The notes: a model not told the origin generated them from the sequence alone. A DNA stretch of 64,000 bases from Actinomucor elegans (GCA_026027325.1 JAMSLZ010000001.1:4154001-4218000); one strand, 5' to 3'. Positions 10,701 through 22,920 are shown, numbered from the stretch's first letter. Program-made: numbers and translations.

Positions 10701-13427
10701 ATGACTAGCATGCAGTTACCTCCAGGCAATGACTTTAACGCCACTTGGACTTTTTTAGAAGAAGGTCTTGACCAAATCATGTGTCGTTTTGAACAAGGTC
10801 TCGACCGTACTCGTTACTCTATTCTTTATAGGTAAAATAAGCCAAACACACTAAAGCCAACTTTGCTGACGCGTCCAACTAACTATAATATCAACTTAGT
10901 GCTGTACATAATTATTGTGCTAGAAGTGATTCCAACTTGCATAGCAATATATCAGCTCCCGGTATTCCTAATTCTCGAAGACGTAACTATACTTACAATA
11001 ATATACGCGTTCAAAAAGAGAGCGAGAACGAGAGACTAACCTTGTATTATAGCAGCACCTGCTCCTCCACTTATTGGTGGTGAAGTATATCTTCACCTTA
11101 GTAATTATCTCAAGCTTCACCTTGAAAAAATCAGAAAAGAATCTGAACAATACATGGATGAATCATTACTACAATACTATACGAAACAATGGGCAAGATA
11201 TACTGCTGCTGCACGTGTAGTGAACAATATCTTTATGTATCTTAACCGTTACTGGGTCAAACGCGAAATTGATGAAGATAGAAAGAGCGATGTCTATGAT
11301 GTTTTCACTGTATGTCTTAATATGGCTTCGGTGTATTGTAAACTCACAGTTTTACCTAGTTGACACTTGTTAGTTGGAAGAAATATATGTTTGAATACGT
11401 GAATCACAATGTGATTGCCGCAGTACTAAAGCTAATTACTAAACAAAGAAACGGAGAGGTGATTGAAACCGGGCTTATCAAGAATGTAGTGGATTCTTTT
11501 GGTAAACAAAAAAAAAAAAAAAAAAAAAAAGAAGGTAATATACCAAGTGGTAGTTATATTTATCTTGTTTTATAGTTTCACTAGGTCTTGATCATAACGA
11601 TTCATCTAAATCAAACCTGGATGTATATCGAGATTATTTTGAAAAAGAATTCCTCGATGCTACCGAAGTTTATTACAAAACCGAATCTGAAAAGTTCATT
11701 AGTGAAAACAGTATCCCTGATTATATGAAGAAAGCGGAAACGAGACTGAGTGAAGAAGAAGGACGTGTTCAAATGTATCTTCACCCTTCCACACACAAGA
11801 CATTGATTCCTATTTGTGAAACTGTTCTTGTCAAGAACCAAGAAGAAAGCATTTGGGATGGTTTCCAAGGCTTATTAAATGCAGATAAACAAGATGGTAA
11901 GGATCCATAAAATCAAGAATGTTATTCTCATTTTATATGTGTAGATCTTCATCGTATGTACGCTCTGCTGGCTCGTATTACAGATGGTTTAAATCCTCTT
12001 CGCGTGAGTTTCGAGGCACATGTAAAGAAAGCGGGTCTCAATGCCATTGAACGTATCTCACAAAACGAAAACGAAACTATGGATCCCAAGAGTTATGTCG
12101 ATACTCTTTTAGAAGTTCACAAGAAGTACAACGACCTTGTTCAATCCGCTTTCAATGGCGAAGCAGGGTTCGTTGCTGCTTTAGATAAGGCTTGTGGTGA
12201 CTTTGTCAATCGCAATAAAGTATGCAAGGGCGCTTCTAGCAAGTCACCTGAGTTGCTGGCACGTTTTTGCGATCAATTGCTCAAGAAGAGTGCCAAGAAC
12301 CCCGAAGAAGATGAATTGGAAGATGTGTTGAATAATGTCATGACAGTTTTTAAATACGTGGAAGACAAGGATGTGTTTCAAAAGTTTTATTCCAAGATGC
12401 TGGCTAAACGTCTGGTCAATGGCACTTCTGCTTCGGATGATGCTGAAGGTTCCATGATCTCCAAGTTGAAGGAAGCCTGTGGCTTTGAATACACTTCCAA
12501 ACTTCAGCGTATGTTGACTGATATGTCTCTTAGCAAGGAGCTCAACGATCAATTTAAGGATATGGTTCAACAAAATCATGATGTATCCAATGGAGGTAAG
12601 CATAGTGTAACGGTATGGTGAGTTAGACACTAACGCAGAGGTAGCCGACTTTAATATCCTTGTCCTTGGTGCTGGTTCATGGCCTTTGTCTGCTCCTTCT
12701 ACCTCCTTCAATCTTCCTGATGATGTTGTAAAGATGTATGATCGTTTCCAAAAGTTTTATCAAAATAAGTATTCAGGCCGTAAATTGAACTGGCTCTTCC
12801 AACTCTCTAAGGCAGAACTTAAAACACATTATCTCAAGGCCAGTCGAGTTGGATATACATTCATGGTGTCTGCTTATCAAATGGGCATCTTGCTTCAATT
12901 CAATACAACAGATAGCTGTACCTATGAGGAATTACACAAGAGTACAGCTTTAGCGCCTGAAGCGTTGAACCCTGCTTTGGGCATTTTGGTCAAAGCTAAA
13001 GTACTCATGTTGCGTGATGCTGAGAATGTAGGTGATGCTTGCTCTCGTTATGTATTAAACCATGATTTCAAGAGCAAGAAAGTTCGTATCAACTTGAACA
13101 TGCAGATGCGTATGGAACAAAAGGCTGAAACAGACGAAACACACAAGACCATTGAAGAAGACAGAATGTTTGTGATGCAAGCTGCTATTGTCAGAATCAT
13201 GAAGACGCGTAAAGTCATGAAGCATGTCGCTCTTATAGAAGAAGTGTTTACTCAATTACAGTCAAGATTCAAGCCTCGTGTGCCTGCTATCAAGAAGTGT
13301 ATCGATGTTTTATTGGTAAGTCATTTGTAATCAGTCCAAAACTATTTTACTGATACCTTTGTAATAGGAAAAGGAGTACATTGAACGTGTTGAGAACCAA
13401 AAGGACATGTATAGTTATGTAGCCTAG
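10701..13427 (+). CDS. CUL1: Cullin-1 (SCF ubiquitin ligase scaffold)
   Basis: Eight exons: 10701-10831, 10900-10961, 11053-11309, 11360-11501, 11576-11896, 11945-12595, 12639-13315, 13368-13427. The 766 residues are close to human CUL1 (776). The N-terminus has '[13 protein letters not shown]' and 'TRYSILY', then '[20 protein letters not shown]', the Skp1/F-box receptor binding part. The centre has '[28 protein letters not shown]' (shown in two parts in the genome by no intron). The cullin homology domain has '[20 protein letters not shown]' and '[20 protein letters not shown]'. The C-terminal winged helix has '[20 protein letters not shown]', with the lysine of the IVRIMK motif as the NEDD8 site, and ends in the conserved 'YSYVA'. 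It links Skp1/F-box proteins to Rbx1. The F-box gene at 39913 could be one of its receptors. A poly-A run lies just inside intron 4. Confidence 0.95.
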
Positions 13428-13500
13428 GAAGAGAGAGGCTTTGCATATTATAACAAATAAACATATAATAACACACATATCCATTTGTCTTGTATTATGG

Positions 13501-13503
<3 letters not shown>

Positions 13504-13536
<33 letters not shown>
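13504..13536. repeat. (TA)n microsatellite
   Basis: A pure TA run of about 33 bp in the short spacer between the 3' ends of the convergent cullin-1 and Cys-rich membrane protein genes. A G run follows at about 13555-13564. Confidence 0.9.
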
Positions 13537-13543
<7 letters not shown>

Positions 13544-13565
13544 GAATAAAAAAAGGGGGGGGGGA

Positions 13566-14085
13566 CTATTGTTCGTCATTAGCTACACTCTGATACTGAG
13601 CTTTGGCCATGCGTTGCTATAATTTGATAATCAATTATATGCATATTATGCAATTATTTACGCGCTTTACCTTTTGCCAATCCTCAATGAAAGGTTTAAT
13701 TAGAGTGTACAATATCAAACCAATAGTGATTATCAAAAAGGAACGAACAATGATCTCGTCTTTGTATGAATCACGCGCTATAGAATGGATTGAGATTCAA
13801 AGGTAAACTAGCATTCATTGATACTTGCTTACCGAAACAAGCAGTTTTGAAATCATTACTAGGACAAGTGGCATCGGCAATACCATCACACATGCCATCT
13901 TTGACATTATCCAAACAGAATTGTTTTGTGCAATTTCCACAAGGTTTAGGATCAATCATGTCCAGTTCAAATATGGTTGAATTGGAGCCACAAAAGCATT
14001 TACAAAACATTTTGATATCTGCTGCCTGTGTTGCTGCAATAAACAAGCTTAGTATTGAATGCAATTTAAGGAATGAAGGTGACAT
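13566..14085 (-). CDS. Cys-rich single-pass membrane protein
   Basis: Three exons (14085-13833, 13777-13671, 13616-13566) with introns of 55 and 54 nt; 136 residues. A signal peptide is visible (SFLKLHSILSLFIAATQA). A compact extracellular domain follows with nine Cys in about 50 residues: 'MFCKCFCGSNSTIFELD', 'CGNCTKQFCLD' and 'DGMCDGIADATC'. Then comes a 'RDSYKDEIIV' linker, one membrane helix (SFLIITIGLILYTLIKPF) and a short cytosolic tail ending 'AKAQYQSVANDEQ', which has a Tyr motif that could be a sorting signal. I recall similar short proteins with a CxCxCGxNS start in other fungi, without assigned function. The start was chosen at the ATG that begins the signal peptide; in-frame upstream ATGs would add a poor extension. 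Function unknown. Confidence 0.7.
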
Positions 14086-14209
14086 GGTGGAAACTGGAGA
14101 ATAAAACGAACAAAAGGCTTTTCTGTAGTAAACTGGATTCCTTTTCATGTGCACCACTTTGATTCTGGCGGAATTTTTCAAGGTATACCTCTTGGAACCT
14201 AAATTGCTT

Positions 14210-14240
<31 letters not shown>

Positions 14241-15504
14241 CATAAAGTGTTGTCGTTTTCAGGACATATATATTATACTATCAAGCTTGAAAAACTTCAA
14301 GGTAGAGATGAATATTTTTATTTTTTTATTTTTTTCATCATGCGCAAAGTTCTACTAGGCCATAAGCCAAAAACACAAAAAGCAAGCAGTATTTAATGTT
14401 TACTCCAAAACCTGACATAATTTTCGTATCTCCAGATATATAATTATATTTTGTACAAACCTCATCAATAGACCTTTTATCTACCAATGTTTTTCTATTA
14501 TGTAAAAACCGTATACAGTTCTTCTATTAGATTCTTTCACGCAACCAATTAACGAATATGAATCTATATTTATTGCATTAGAATCAGATTACGGGTTATG
14601 CCAGATTAATCAACTCATTTCAAGTATAAACTGTTAATCAGATACGACATTTGACCAATATGGGCCAAGAAATTTAGTCATATTGAAAATAAAATGATTT
14701 CTCCAAAAAAAAAAGCCCCAAGCAGCAAAATTTTGGAAATCTCTCAATAAAGAACACATTTTAGAGATATTATTTATCAGCGGTATAGGACTTCAAAAGC
14801 GTAAAGAAACATTCATAATTATTATAGACTTTTACTGTGGCATCAAGCCCAATTATAAGGGGACTTAGAAAACTCAATGCATTGAAATAGATATAAGACC
14901 ATACGTAAATGGTTCGATTCTTAAATTAACCTTTCACAAGCTTTTTTAGTATATGCTTTTCTCATCGGCGCTTTTTTGTTATTAAAAAGTAGATTAAATC
15001 TCTCCCAAAACTATCGAGAAGGCAACAAAGCATAAAATAAATAAAGGTCAAGTGCCGCTATCCAATCAATACAGCTGAATATACATTAAAACTCCATCTA
15101 AAAGACAACGGTATAAGCTATTTATCCTTAAAAGCTGTAGATTACCGTAGGATAAAGACGCTTTATTAATCACACGTACTTTTCTTTTCCGAAATAAGGC
15201 AAATTTACCTTTACAAAACAAACAAAAACGCGTCTTTGTCAAAATAGACGAGCTTTAAACTTGAATGTTGTGCATTTCATTGCTTGATCTCGACCATTAC
15301 CATGACAACTGCAGCATCAAACGCGGAACACGAATATGAACCATAACGGAAAAGGCAAAAATGTAATATTTTATTGTGTACCTCCTTCGTGTATCAGTAA
15401 TAAGTTGAGTAATAACCTTAGCTTCTCTTTATTCTCTCTCTGCCTCTTTTTTCCCTCCAACTCATTAACTTATTTTTCTTGATAATCATCTTGTTTAATT
15501 ACTA
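14086..15504. other. Intergenic spacer
   Basis: A 1.4 kb divergent spacer between the Cys-rich membrane protein and the RabGAP gene. It includes a 29-base T run (14212-14240) and a plus-oriented copy of the dispersed repeat (14611-14670, with CAGATACGACATTTGACC). A pyrimidine-rich tract (15420-15490) precedes the RabGAP start. No gene was seen. Confidence 0.5.
14611..14670 (+). repeat. Copy of the dispersed ~80-bp repeat
   Basis: CAACTCATTTCAAGTATAAA is followed by AATCAGATACGACATTTGACC. This shares order and sequence with the other copies (ACTCATT...GAGCATGGATTACTAA then CAGATGCGACATTTGACCGA). Degenerate. Confidence 0.35.
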
Positions 15505-18180
15505 ATGACAGCAACTATATCACCACAAAAAGAGTTGATCACTGAAGGAGAACAGACGATTCCCCTCTATTCGGATGATTCTACAGATGAATATGAATTC
15601 TATGATTCATCGGTTACTATAAACGATAGTAATCAACCAGATCTGAATAATAAAAGTGTGTATTTACTCTAGTATCATTAAGCCCTGTATTAACGTGTAA
15701 TTCTAGACTCGATTACCATACATACACCAACTCCTCCGTCTTCTATGGCAACGAGTGATCGAGAAGAGCCCCTAGTTGTAGATGATGATACCAATTCAAG
15801 CTCTTCGTCAGAAGAAGAAGAATCTGCTTCTTATTTCGAGAAGCCTTTACGTACTTTTTCTGAAGATACAGTTATTACTCCTCCAACCAACGATATCAAA
15901 GATAAATCGATTCTGATTACAACTGATTCATCAGAAGAAGAAGAGCAGCTCAGTATTCTTCATCATACTAGTACTAGCAGTTCATCTTCTCCTATTCATA
16001 CGCCTCCTATTGACGGTGCTGGCATGTACTTGGAAAGAAAGCTATCTCATAAATTAAGTTCAGTCTCATTTTCTGATATGAACGATGTATCCCTAACAGA
16101 GGAAGAAGAACAGGAAAAACAAGAGGAAGAATATAACCCTCTAAAGATCATTACATCTGCGCTTGTCAGTGGTAAAAAACTACCACAAATGAAACCAGTT
16201 CCCGTGCCTACTAGAATGCCTACAGCTTCTGCTCCTGCTCCACCACCAAAAGACACTCTTTCCGAATCCACATCATCTTCACTTACTACAGCACCTTTGC
16301 CGCCACGTCGAAATAGTGCAGATAATGCATCTATTAAGTCTACTTCTTCTACCGCCACCACTACATCTCGATCCATTTTCACATTATGGTCGCCTTTTCG
16401 ATCTTCCACATCCGCCAACACATCACCTGCATCTTCTAGACGGCCTTCGAAACAAAGTTCAGCACCAACGATCATCACAACGCCTCCTCCAGCAGCACCC
16501 GCAGCGCCTCGGCCTTCAGCATCGTTTGCTGCACGTCAAAGCCTACTTTCAAGGCCAACAAGCATTATTTCCCCTTTACCTGGATTTCAAGAGACTTTGC
16601 TGGCACAAATGGAGCAATTGAATGCTTCCAATACCAGTGATCCCAAATCCAAAGTGATCAAGAACCTCAAGCGACAGTCTATCCGACACAGTCTAGTTGC
16701 ACAGAACAAAGGCGACGATTATGATTGGGGTAAAAAAAAAAAAAAAAAAAGCTACTTTGGTTCATTTAGAAAATTAACTCTACATAATAGACTTTTGGGC
16801 AGGCATTATGTGCGATTTTCAAAACCTGAACAAAGTCAATAAGGAACTCATCAAACAAATTCGGTTTGGTATTCCTCCTTCCATTCGTGGTATGGTCTGG
16901 CAATTATTAGCTAAATCAAAAGATGAGGCATTAGTCACACAATATATGGCATTATTAAAATTAGCGAGTCCCTACGATAAGATGATACAGCGCGATTTGG
17001 CTCGTACATTTCCCGGTCATACATACTTTAAGGAAACAGACGGTCAAGGCCAAGAAGGCTTGTATAACGTTGTGCGAGCTTATAGTTCGTATGATAATGA
17101 AGTAGGTTATTGCCAAGGATTGGCTTTTATTGTTGGACCCATGCTATTAAATGTAAGTGCAACTCTATATGGATGAAACACGTTCTGATGTATTAGGTTA
17201 TAGATGCCAGATGAAGATGCCTTTTGCGTATTAGTACAATTAATGAAAAAATATGGTCTACGCGGTCATTTTACACCAGAAATGGATGGCTTACAACTAC
17301 GACTGTACCAATTCGATGCGCTTGTGCAAGAATATCTACCGCACGTAGCGCGTCATCTGAATCAACAGGGTATCAACTCCACCATGTATGCATCTCAGTG
17401 GTTCATGACCTTATTCGCCTATAAATTCCCTTTGAATTTGGTGTTCCGCATCTACGATGTTATATTCACCGAGGGAGTTTCGTCGATCTTCAAGTTTGCT
17501 ATCGCCTTATTGAAAAGAAACCAGACTACCATCATTGGACTTGATTTTGAGCATTTGCTAGACTTTTTAAAGAATGGTTTATTCGAAGAATACAAGGTAA
17601 AACATTAAGTCAACTCTATCGTACTTGTATTGATAAGAAATATTAGGATGATGATCGTCGATTCGTCAGTGACGCTTGTGAACTAGAATTTCCGGCCAAA
17701 AGATTGTCTCAACTAGAAAAAGACCATAAGGCGCAGATACAGAAAGAATTAGCCGATGCCAATCTCATGGATGAGCTACAAAAATCCAATGTCAAGCTAA
17801 AAAAGAAACTCGAGTCACTAGAGACCAAGACATCTAGATTGAAACAAGATCATAAAGACGTTAGAGGCCAATTACAGGAGACGATGAATCAACTCAGCTC
17901 TCTCAAAGAAGAAAAAAGTACATTGAGCACACTGGTATCCTCACTCGATACTGCGGTCAACACTTTGCCCGAAAAGATAGAGTCCAAATGCAAAGATCAA
18001 TTTGAAGGTCTTTGTACTGAAAATGCCACGTTGATAGGCAAGAATTCATCCCTTGAAGACCAACTTCAAAAAGCTGAGTCTGTTTTGATTGATATGAAGA
18101 TTCGATATGCTCAAAGTGAGAATGAAAGAGAGGAATTACATAGAAGACTTTACGAATTAAAGAAGCTCATGAGCTTCTAA
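15505..18180 (+). CDS. TBC-domain Rab GTPase-activating protein
   Basis: Five exons (15505-15655, 15707-16729, 16803-17152, 17204-17596, 17647-18180); 816 residues. The first ~390 residues are acidic, Ser/Thr- and Pro-rich and disordered. A TBC domain occupies about residues 405-640. It opens with 'LIKQIRFGIPPSIRGMVWQLL', has the arginine finger motif 'IQRDLARTFPGH' (IxxDxxR) and the glutamine finger 'YCQGLAF', and continues through 'MPDEDAFCVLVQLM' and 'FMTLFAYKFPLNLVFRIYDV'. A coiled coil of ~170 residues rich in Lys, Glu and Leu ends the protein. This layout fits Gyp5/Gyl1 and EVI5-type GAPs that act on Sec4/Ypt-class Rabs in secretion. The partner Rab cannot be told. Intron 2 starts with GT followed by about 20 A's. 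The gene is convergent with PRO1, 42 bp apart. Confidence 0.9.
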
Positions 18181-18222
18181 TAAACTACTAATCATATTGG
18201 GCATACCTATTACAAAGCTTTA

Positions 18223-19611
18223 TTACAAGATCTTTTCAGTTGTTCGAACAAGATTGTCACGATGAATAACGCAATCAGCATCCACATAGCCCAAGATATT
18301 GGGAATTTCAGTACTATGGCAGCGCTTGATACGATTGATTTCAATGCTTGTATAGTTGACAATGCCTTTACCGATGAGTATACGTTGATCCTCGCCATTG
18401 TCCAGTTTCTTTGAGAGTACAATATTCACAGCTTGTTGAGCTACAAACTGTCCTTCAACTTGGACAATGCCAGCAGCAAACAGGCTGCTCTTTAAATGAG
18501 GTGTCAGCATGGCAGTAGCAGCGCCCTCATCTACGTATATAGTTCCTGCTGTATGTAAACCATATTGAATCCACCACTTGCGATCTAACATGGGATTGTT
18601 CTTGGCAATGAAACGGGTATGAAGTGGATGGTCTTCAGTACCTTCTCGATCTGCCTTGATGATTTTCCAGATATTACTAGCTTTAGATCCATTTGTAATG
18701 ATAGTTGTGACACCTGCTGCAATAGCAAGATCAGCAGCAATGAGTTTCGTGGCAAAACCACCTGTACCTAACGATGAACCAGCAGAAGCAACACAAACTA
18801 CAGGAAGATGAATTGGATTGCGTTTCTTGTAAAGTATGTTTTAGTAATATCTTACCTTGTTCTCTCAATTTGACCATGTCATCACAAACAGTAACAGGCT
18901 TTGCATCGGGGTTCGTACGAGGATTATCGGTATAAAGACAGTCTACATCTGTCAACAAAAAGAGATAATCAGCCTTGATCATACCAGCCATAACGGCAGA
19001 TAGCGTATCGTTATCACCAAATCGAATACCCTGAGTAGAGATGGTATCGTTTTCATTGACAATGGGTACTACACCCATATCTAATAGTTCTTCTAAACAA
19101 TTGATTGCGTTGAGATATTGAGAGCGCTGTAAAAAAAAAAGAGAAAAACCCTATCAGTTGCATTGCACTTTTCGTGGTCAAGAAACATACATCTGCCAGA
19201 TCATTCTTCGTTAATAAAATCTGAGCTACAGGCTGATGAAACTGGCCAAACAAGTCATCATATAACGCCATCAAACGGCCTTGACCGACAGCAGCAACAG
19301 CCTAACAAGATATGAGTTGTACGAATAAAAAAACAGCCTTTATCTTGGTATACCTGACGTGCAGACAGCTTGGAAGGTTTTTGGGACATGTTTAATCGAC
19401 GTAGACCTGTCCCAACTGCAGCGCTAGTGACCAGTACCACGCGATGACCAAACGATCTTAGATTCAGGACACTTTCCACCAACGCTGACAGGTTGGACAA
19501 GAGGGGAAAGTGAGTAGCTTCGTTACAGATAGACGAAGTACCTATCTTTATAACGATAGTAAGCTTATTCTTGTTGGGACGGTTGGTATTGTTTTGGTTC
19601 TTGTGAAGCAT
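18223..19611 (-). CDS. PRO1: Glutamate 5-kinase
   Basis: Four exons (19611-19354, 19301-19191, 19126-18856, 18797-18223) with introns of 52, 64 and 58 nt; 404 residues. It phosphorylates L-glutamate to gamma-glutamyl phosphate, the first step of proline synthesis, in the cytosol. The amino-acid kinase domain opens with '[11 protein letters not shown]' and '[12 protein letters not shown]'. It continues with '[20 protein letters not shown]', '[12 protein letters not shown]', '[15 protein letters not shown]' and '[14 protein letters not shown]', and closes with '[20 protein letters not shown]'. A C-terminal PUA domain follows, with '[18 protein letters not shown]' and '[20 protein letters not shown]'. 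All key kinase segments are present and the length is close to yeast Pro1. Feedback inhibition by proline is a family property, not seen directly here. Confidence 0.95.
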
Positions 19612-19963
19612 ATTATTAGTGAGAAAAGGGGACCCAACACGTATAATTCAAGTTTTACGCAGACAGAGGTAGAAATGACTCACACTTTGTGATTCAAAGA
19701 GATTGACTCCGCTTTAGGCAGCAGGAATTTTTTGGTCTCTACAAAAGGCAACCCGTTAGTTTTTTCAAACTCCTATTTTGATTACTTTTGACGTTTCAAT
19801 GAAAACTCACCGAGAAGCTTTTGTTAGCACGTAATTGTCTAAACACATGGGTTAATAAAAAAGGGTCTCACCGGGGACTTTGTCTTATCTATCTTATGGT
19901 CAACTTGAACCATAGCAAATAGAATTGTATCGGGAAAAACCCCAATCCTTGCAATAACAAGTG

Positions 19964-19970
19964 TATAAAA
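19964..19970 (+). promoter_or_regulatory. TATA box of the GPI-type protein gene
   Basis: TATAAAA lies 67 bp before the ATG at 20037, with a compact leader of mixed CAAT-like and pyrimidine sequence. Few genes in this window have so clean a TATA element, which suggests strong or regulated expression. Confidence 0.5.
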
Positions 19971-20036
19971 AGGTCGCGTCAAAAGACTTGAAAGCAATCA
20001 CTTACTCTTTCCAGTTTACAAAACGCTCAAAAAAAA

Positions 20037-20473
20037 ATGCACTGCAAATTTTTCGTTGTTCTCGCTGCTTTATTGGCCATTGCTTGTGTTCAAGCTCAAG
20101 TTCCTGCTATTTCTTCTCTCGTTAGCAAGTAAAGTATCATCTAGATAGTATTTATATAACAGGCCTTTAATGGTAATTTATTTATAGGGCCAGCTCTGCT
20201 GTAGCTTCTGCGACTGGTGGTACTCAATCATCCGTAGCCAGTTCTGCCACCTCTGCTATCAGCCGTATTTCTTCTCAACTTTCTTCTGCCTCCATTACAA
20301 GTGCCCATACTACTGGTACCGGTACTGCAACCTCTACTGCTTCACCTGGTTCTCAAACTGGATCTTCTAACGCTGCCAATACTTTGGGAGGCGGTTACTC
20401 TAGCACTTTGCTCGTTCAATTTGCTGCTTTGGCGGCTCTTTTTGTTGCTAGCTTTGTTGTTATGCTAGCTTAA
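20037..20473 (+). CDS. Small Ser/Thr-rich GPI-anchored-type surface protein
   Basis: Two exons (20037-20128, 20188-20473); 125 residues. It has a signal peptide (KFFVVLAALLAIACVQAQ) and then a ~75-residue stretch made mostly of Ser, Ala, Thr and Gly, likely O-glycosylated. A small-residue region (GSSNAANTLGGG) and a C-terminal hydrophobic tail (LLVQFAALAALFVASFVVML) ending just before the stop follow. That is the usual arrangement for GPI attachment. It is probably a minor cell-wall or plasma-membrane mannoprotein. No catalytic domain is visible. Confidence 0.8.
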
Positions 20474-20739
20474 GTTTATCTGTATCTAAATGGTTTTGAA
20501 TATAAACGTTAATAATAAAGCCCTTTTTATTTTTCATTAATATGTCAAACGTGTAACAGACAGAGCATTTCTGCCTGCATAGCAGATGACAGTAAATATT
20601 TGCTCAGATACGATCTCGGATTTTTTGATCGTTCATCGTAAGGTTTGTTATTCGCAAATCAAATTGCCCCGGTTTCATGTTCTTTTAAAACCTATTTTTC
20701 GTTTCTATTGTTCTATTTCTCTTTCTTGTATCTAAACAA

Positions 20740-22338
20740 ATGACTTCGATTAAAGGAACTGAATGGGATCATCTCTGTGTGAAGCGAAGAAAATCAATCT
20801 CTTCTTTAGCTGCTAGCGCTAAAGAACCTCCTGTGCATTTCCATGCACTGCGAGTCTCGGATGATCAATTAAATTTAATTAAAAACAGAGCTGTCAAAGC
20901 CTTTTACGAGGTAAGGTTAGAAAAAAATAAGTCTATCATTTTGTGCTGACTTGTTTTTTTATAGCATCAAAACCAGATTATTGATCGGTTTGAAGCAGTA
21001 GACAAAGTGATTGAAGATATACAGAAGCACGGTCCCGTTTATGGATCCACATCAAGCGTCACTGGCTCTCTTCAAAACTCTGCCTGTAATGATGACGATG
21101 ATGAAGAACGTCACGTCGGCAGTCCTTTATTAACCAATAGACAATCCTCCAAACGCAGCTCATCGCCATGGCTAATCCATCTAGCCATCAATGTATCTTT
21201 TATTGCTAATATTATCTTGTTTCTGACCAAAGTATTCTTGGCGGTGTTTTCTGGATCCATGGCTCTTTTGGCATCTGTGTTTGAAAGCTTTTTGGATATT
21301 TTGAGTAACGCGATCATTTTCTTTACTGTACGCGTGATCCGGCAAAGAAACACCTATGATTATCCTGTGGGCAAGGTAATTTGTGTCAAAAGGTATCATG
21401 TGTATTAAGGTTTTAATTGTTTGTTACAGTCTAGGATGGAACCTTTGGGTATTATTGTATTTGCTGTCGTGATCACTACTTCTTTTTCTCAAGTCTTGTT
21501 GAGTTCTATTGAACGTTTAACGGAACCGAATCCAGAAGATATGCCGATTGATCTAAGTCCAATAGCGCTAGCATTATTAATAGCTAATATCGTGATCAAG
21601 GGTTTATTGTGGATTTGGTGCTCAAGTGTCAAAGGAAGTTCGAGCGTACAAGCTCTCGCGCAAGATCATGAGAATGATGTTGTGTTCAATATTGCTAGTA
21701 CCATTTTTCCGGTTGTTGGTAAGTACACTATAAAGGATCAAGAGATAAAAAAAAAAAAAAAAAAAAAAAGAAAAAGAAAAAGAAAAAAAAGCCTAAGCAT
21801 GATTACCATTTTAGCTGTTTGGGCTGGGCTGGCTTGGTTGGATCCTGTGGGTGCTATTATACTTTCCATCTATATCATTTACGAGTGGATTAGTGTCATG
21901 ATAGGTACAAAATAATGTTATTAAAACTGATGCGGGAGCTTGAGACTAACACTGTTTCTAGAAAATATTCGTAGGTTGACCGGCCAAGCTGCTAGTATTG
22001 ATGATATTAAACAGCTCACTTATATGGCCTACCGTTTCTCTTCAAAAATCAAAGCAGTAGAAACAGTAAGAAAAGAAACTACAGTTAAGGTTATATAATG
22101 TCTCACAAAAAACATTTAGGTCCGTGCGTACTCTTCAGGCGACAGGTTGGTGGTGGAGATTGATATCGTTCTACCACCTGAATGCCCACTAAGCGAAGCC
22201 CATGACATTGGAGAAGCGCTCCAAGATGCTTTTGAAATGTTGGATATAGTAGAGCGAGCCTTTGTTCATTTGGATTATACGTTAGAACATGAGATTGAAC
22301 ATAGACGCGTCGTCGAACAGGTTGGCTTTGGACATTAA
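20740..22338 (+). CDS. Cation diffusion facilitator (metal/H+ exporter)
   Basis: Six exons (20740-20910, 20965-21375, 21430-21718, 21815-21904, 21962-22065, 22120-22338); 427 residues. A ~130-residue cytosolic N-terminus with an acidic DDDDEE patch precedes six membrane segments. TM1 starts at 'WLIHLAINVSFIANIILFL'. TM2 carries 'FESFLDILSN', and 'YPVGKSRMEPLGIIVF' is the conserved loop into TM3. TM5 carries 'DHENDVVFN', and TM6 starts at 'VWAGLAWLDPVGAIILS'. The C-terminal cytoplasmic domain has 'VRAYSSGDRLVVEIDIVLPP' and 'ALQDAFEMLDIVERAFVHLD'. The DxxxD of TM5 points to the Mn/Fe-type branch rather than zinc (HxxxD), while TM2 has ExxxD. Such proteins move Mn2+ or Fe2+ into vacuole, Golgi or mitochondria. 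Intron 3 contains a long A-rich run. Confidence 0.88.
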
Positions 22339-22752
22339 TTGTAATATTATTAATTGCACTGTACAACACCATTCCCACTCTATCCTATTTATATATACAT
22401 AGTAATTATTAATAAATTGATTGCTGTAAAGCACTGCAGTTTTATGTAATCTCTTTATTGCTACATACAGTAGCATACTTCATGACAAAACAGGTGCGTC
22501 AACTTTATTGACTATGGCAAATGACATTAATGGCCACTATTTATGATAGTGTCAACGAAAATATTGGCATTTGATATCCAATCAACGAAAGAGAAACGTA
22601 GCTTTAGTTCTCTGATCGTATGTATAATTAGATCTAGCTTTTATACTCTAAGAATATACATAATGTTATATCGATCAGAGATTTCTAAAGATATGATAGC
22701 ATTTCTGCTACCTAGAGCACGCTTTTAGTCTCTATCTTCCCACACCATTCGC

Positions 22753-22920
22753 TTAATTTGAAGAGGCATTTAATTCTCTACAAAAGTTGTTATACACGCA
22801 ACGTTCAAATAATTGCTTTTCATCCACCTGGCACTGAATGAGCTCAGCGATTTCATTGGCGGACAGATAATGGAATAAGTGCCCCCACTCTTCATGGATC
22901 ACATTCGATAAATATTTTCG
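22753..22920 (-). pseudogene. Coding relic of unknown family
   Basis: On the minus strand 55 codons run open into a TAA at 22753. They read like real protein: 'RKYLSNVIHEEWGHLFHYLS', then 'ANEIAELIQCQVDEKQLF' and 'ERCVYNNFCRELNASSN'. A stop lies immediately upstream in the same frame and there is no start codon or convincing acceptor, so it looks like the 3' remnant of a lost gene. The helical pattern is F-box-like or a protein-interaction helix bundle, but I cannot name the family. Confidence 0.35.
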
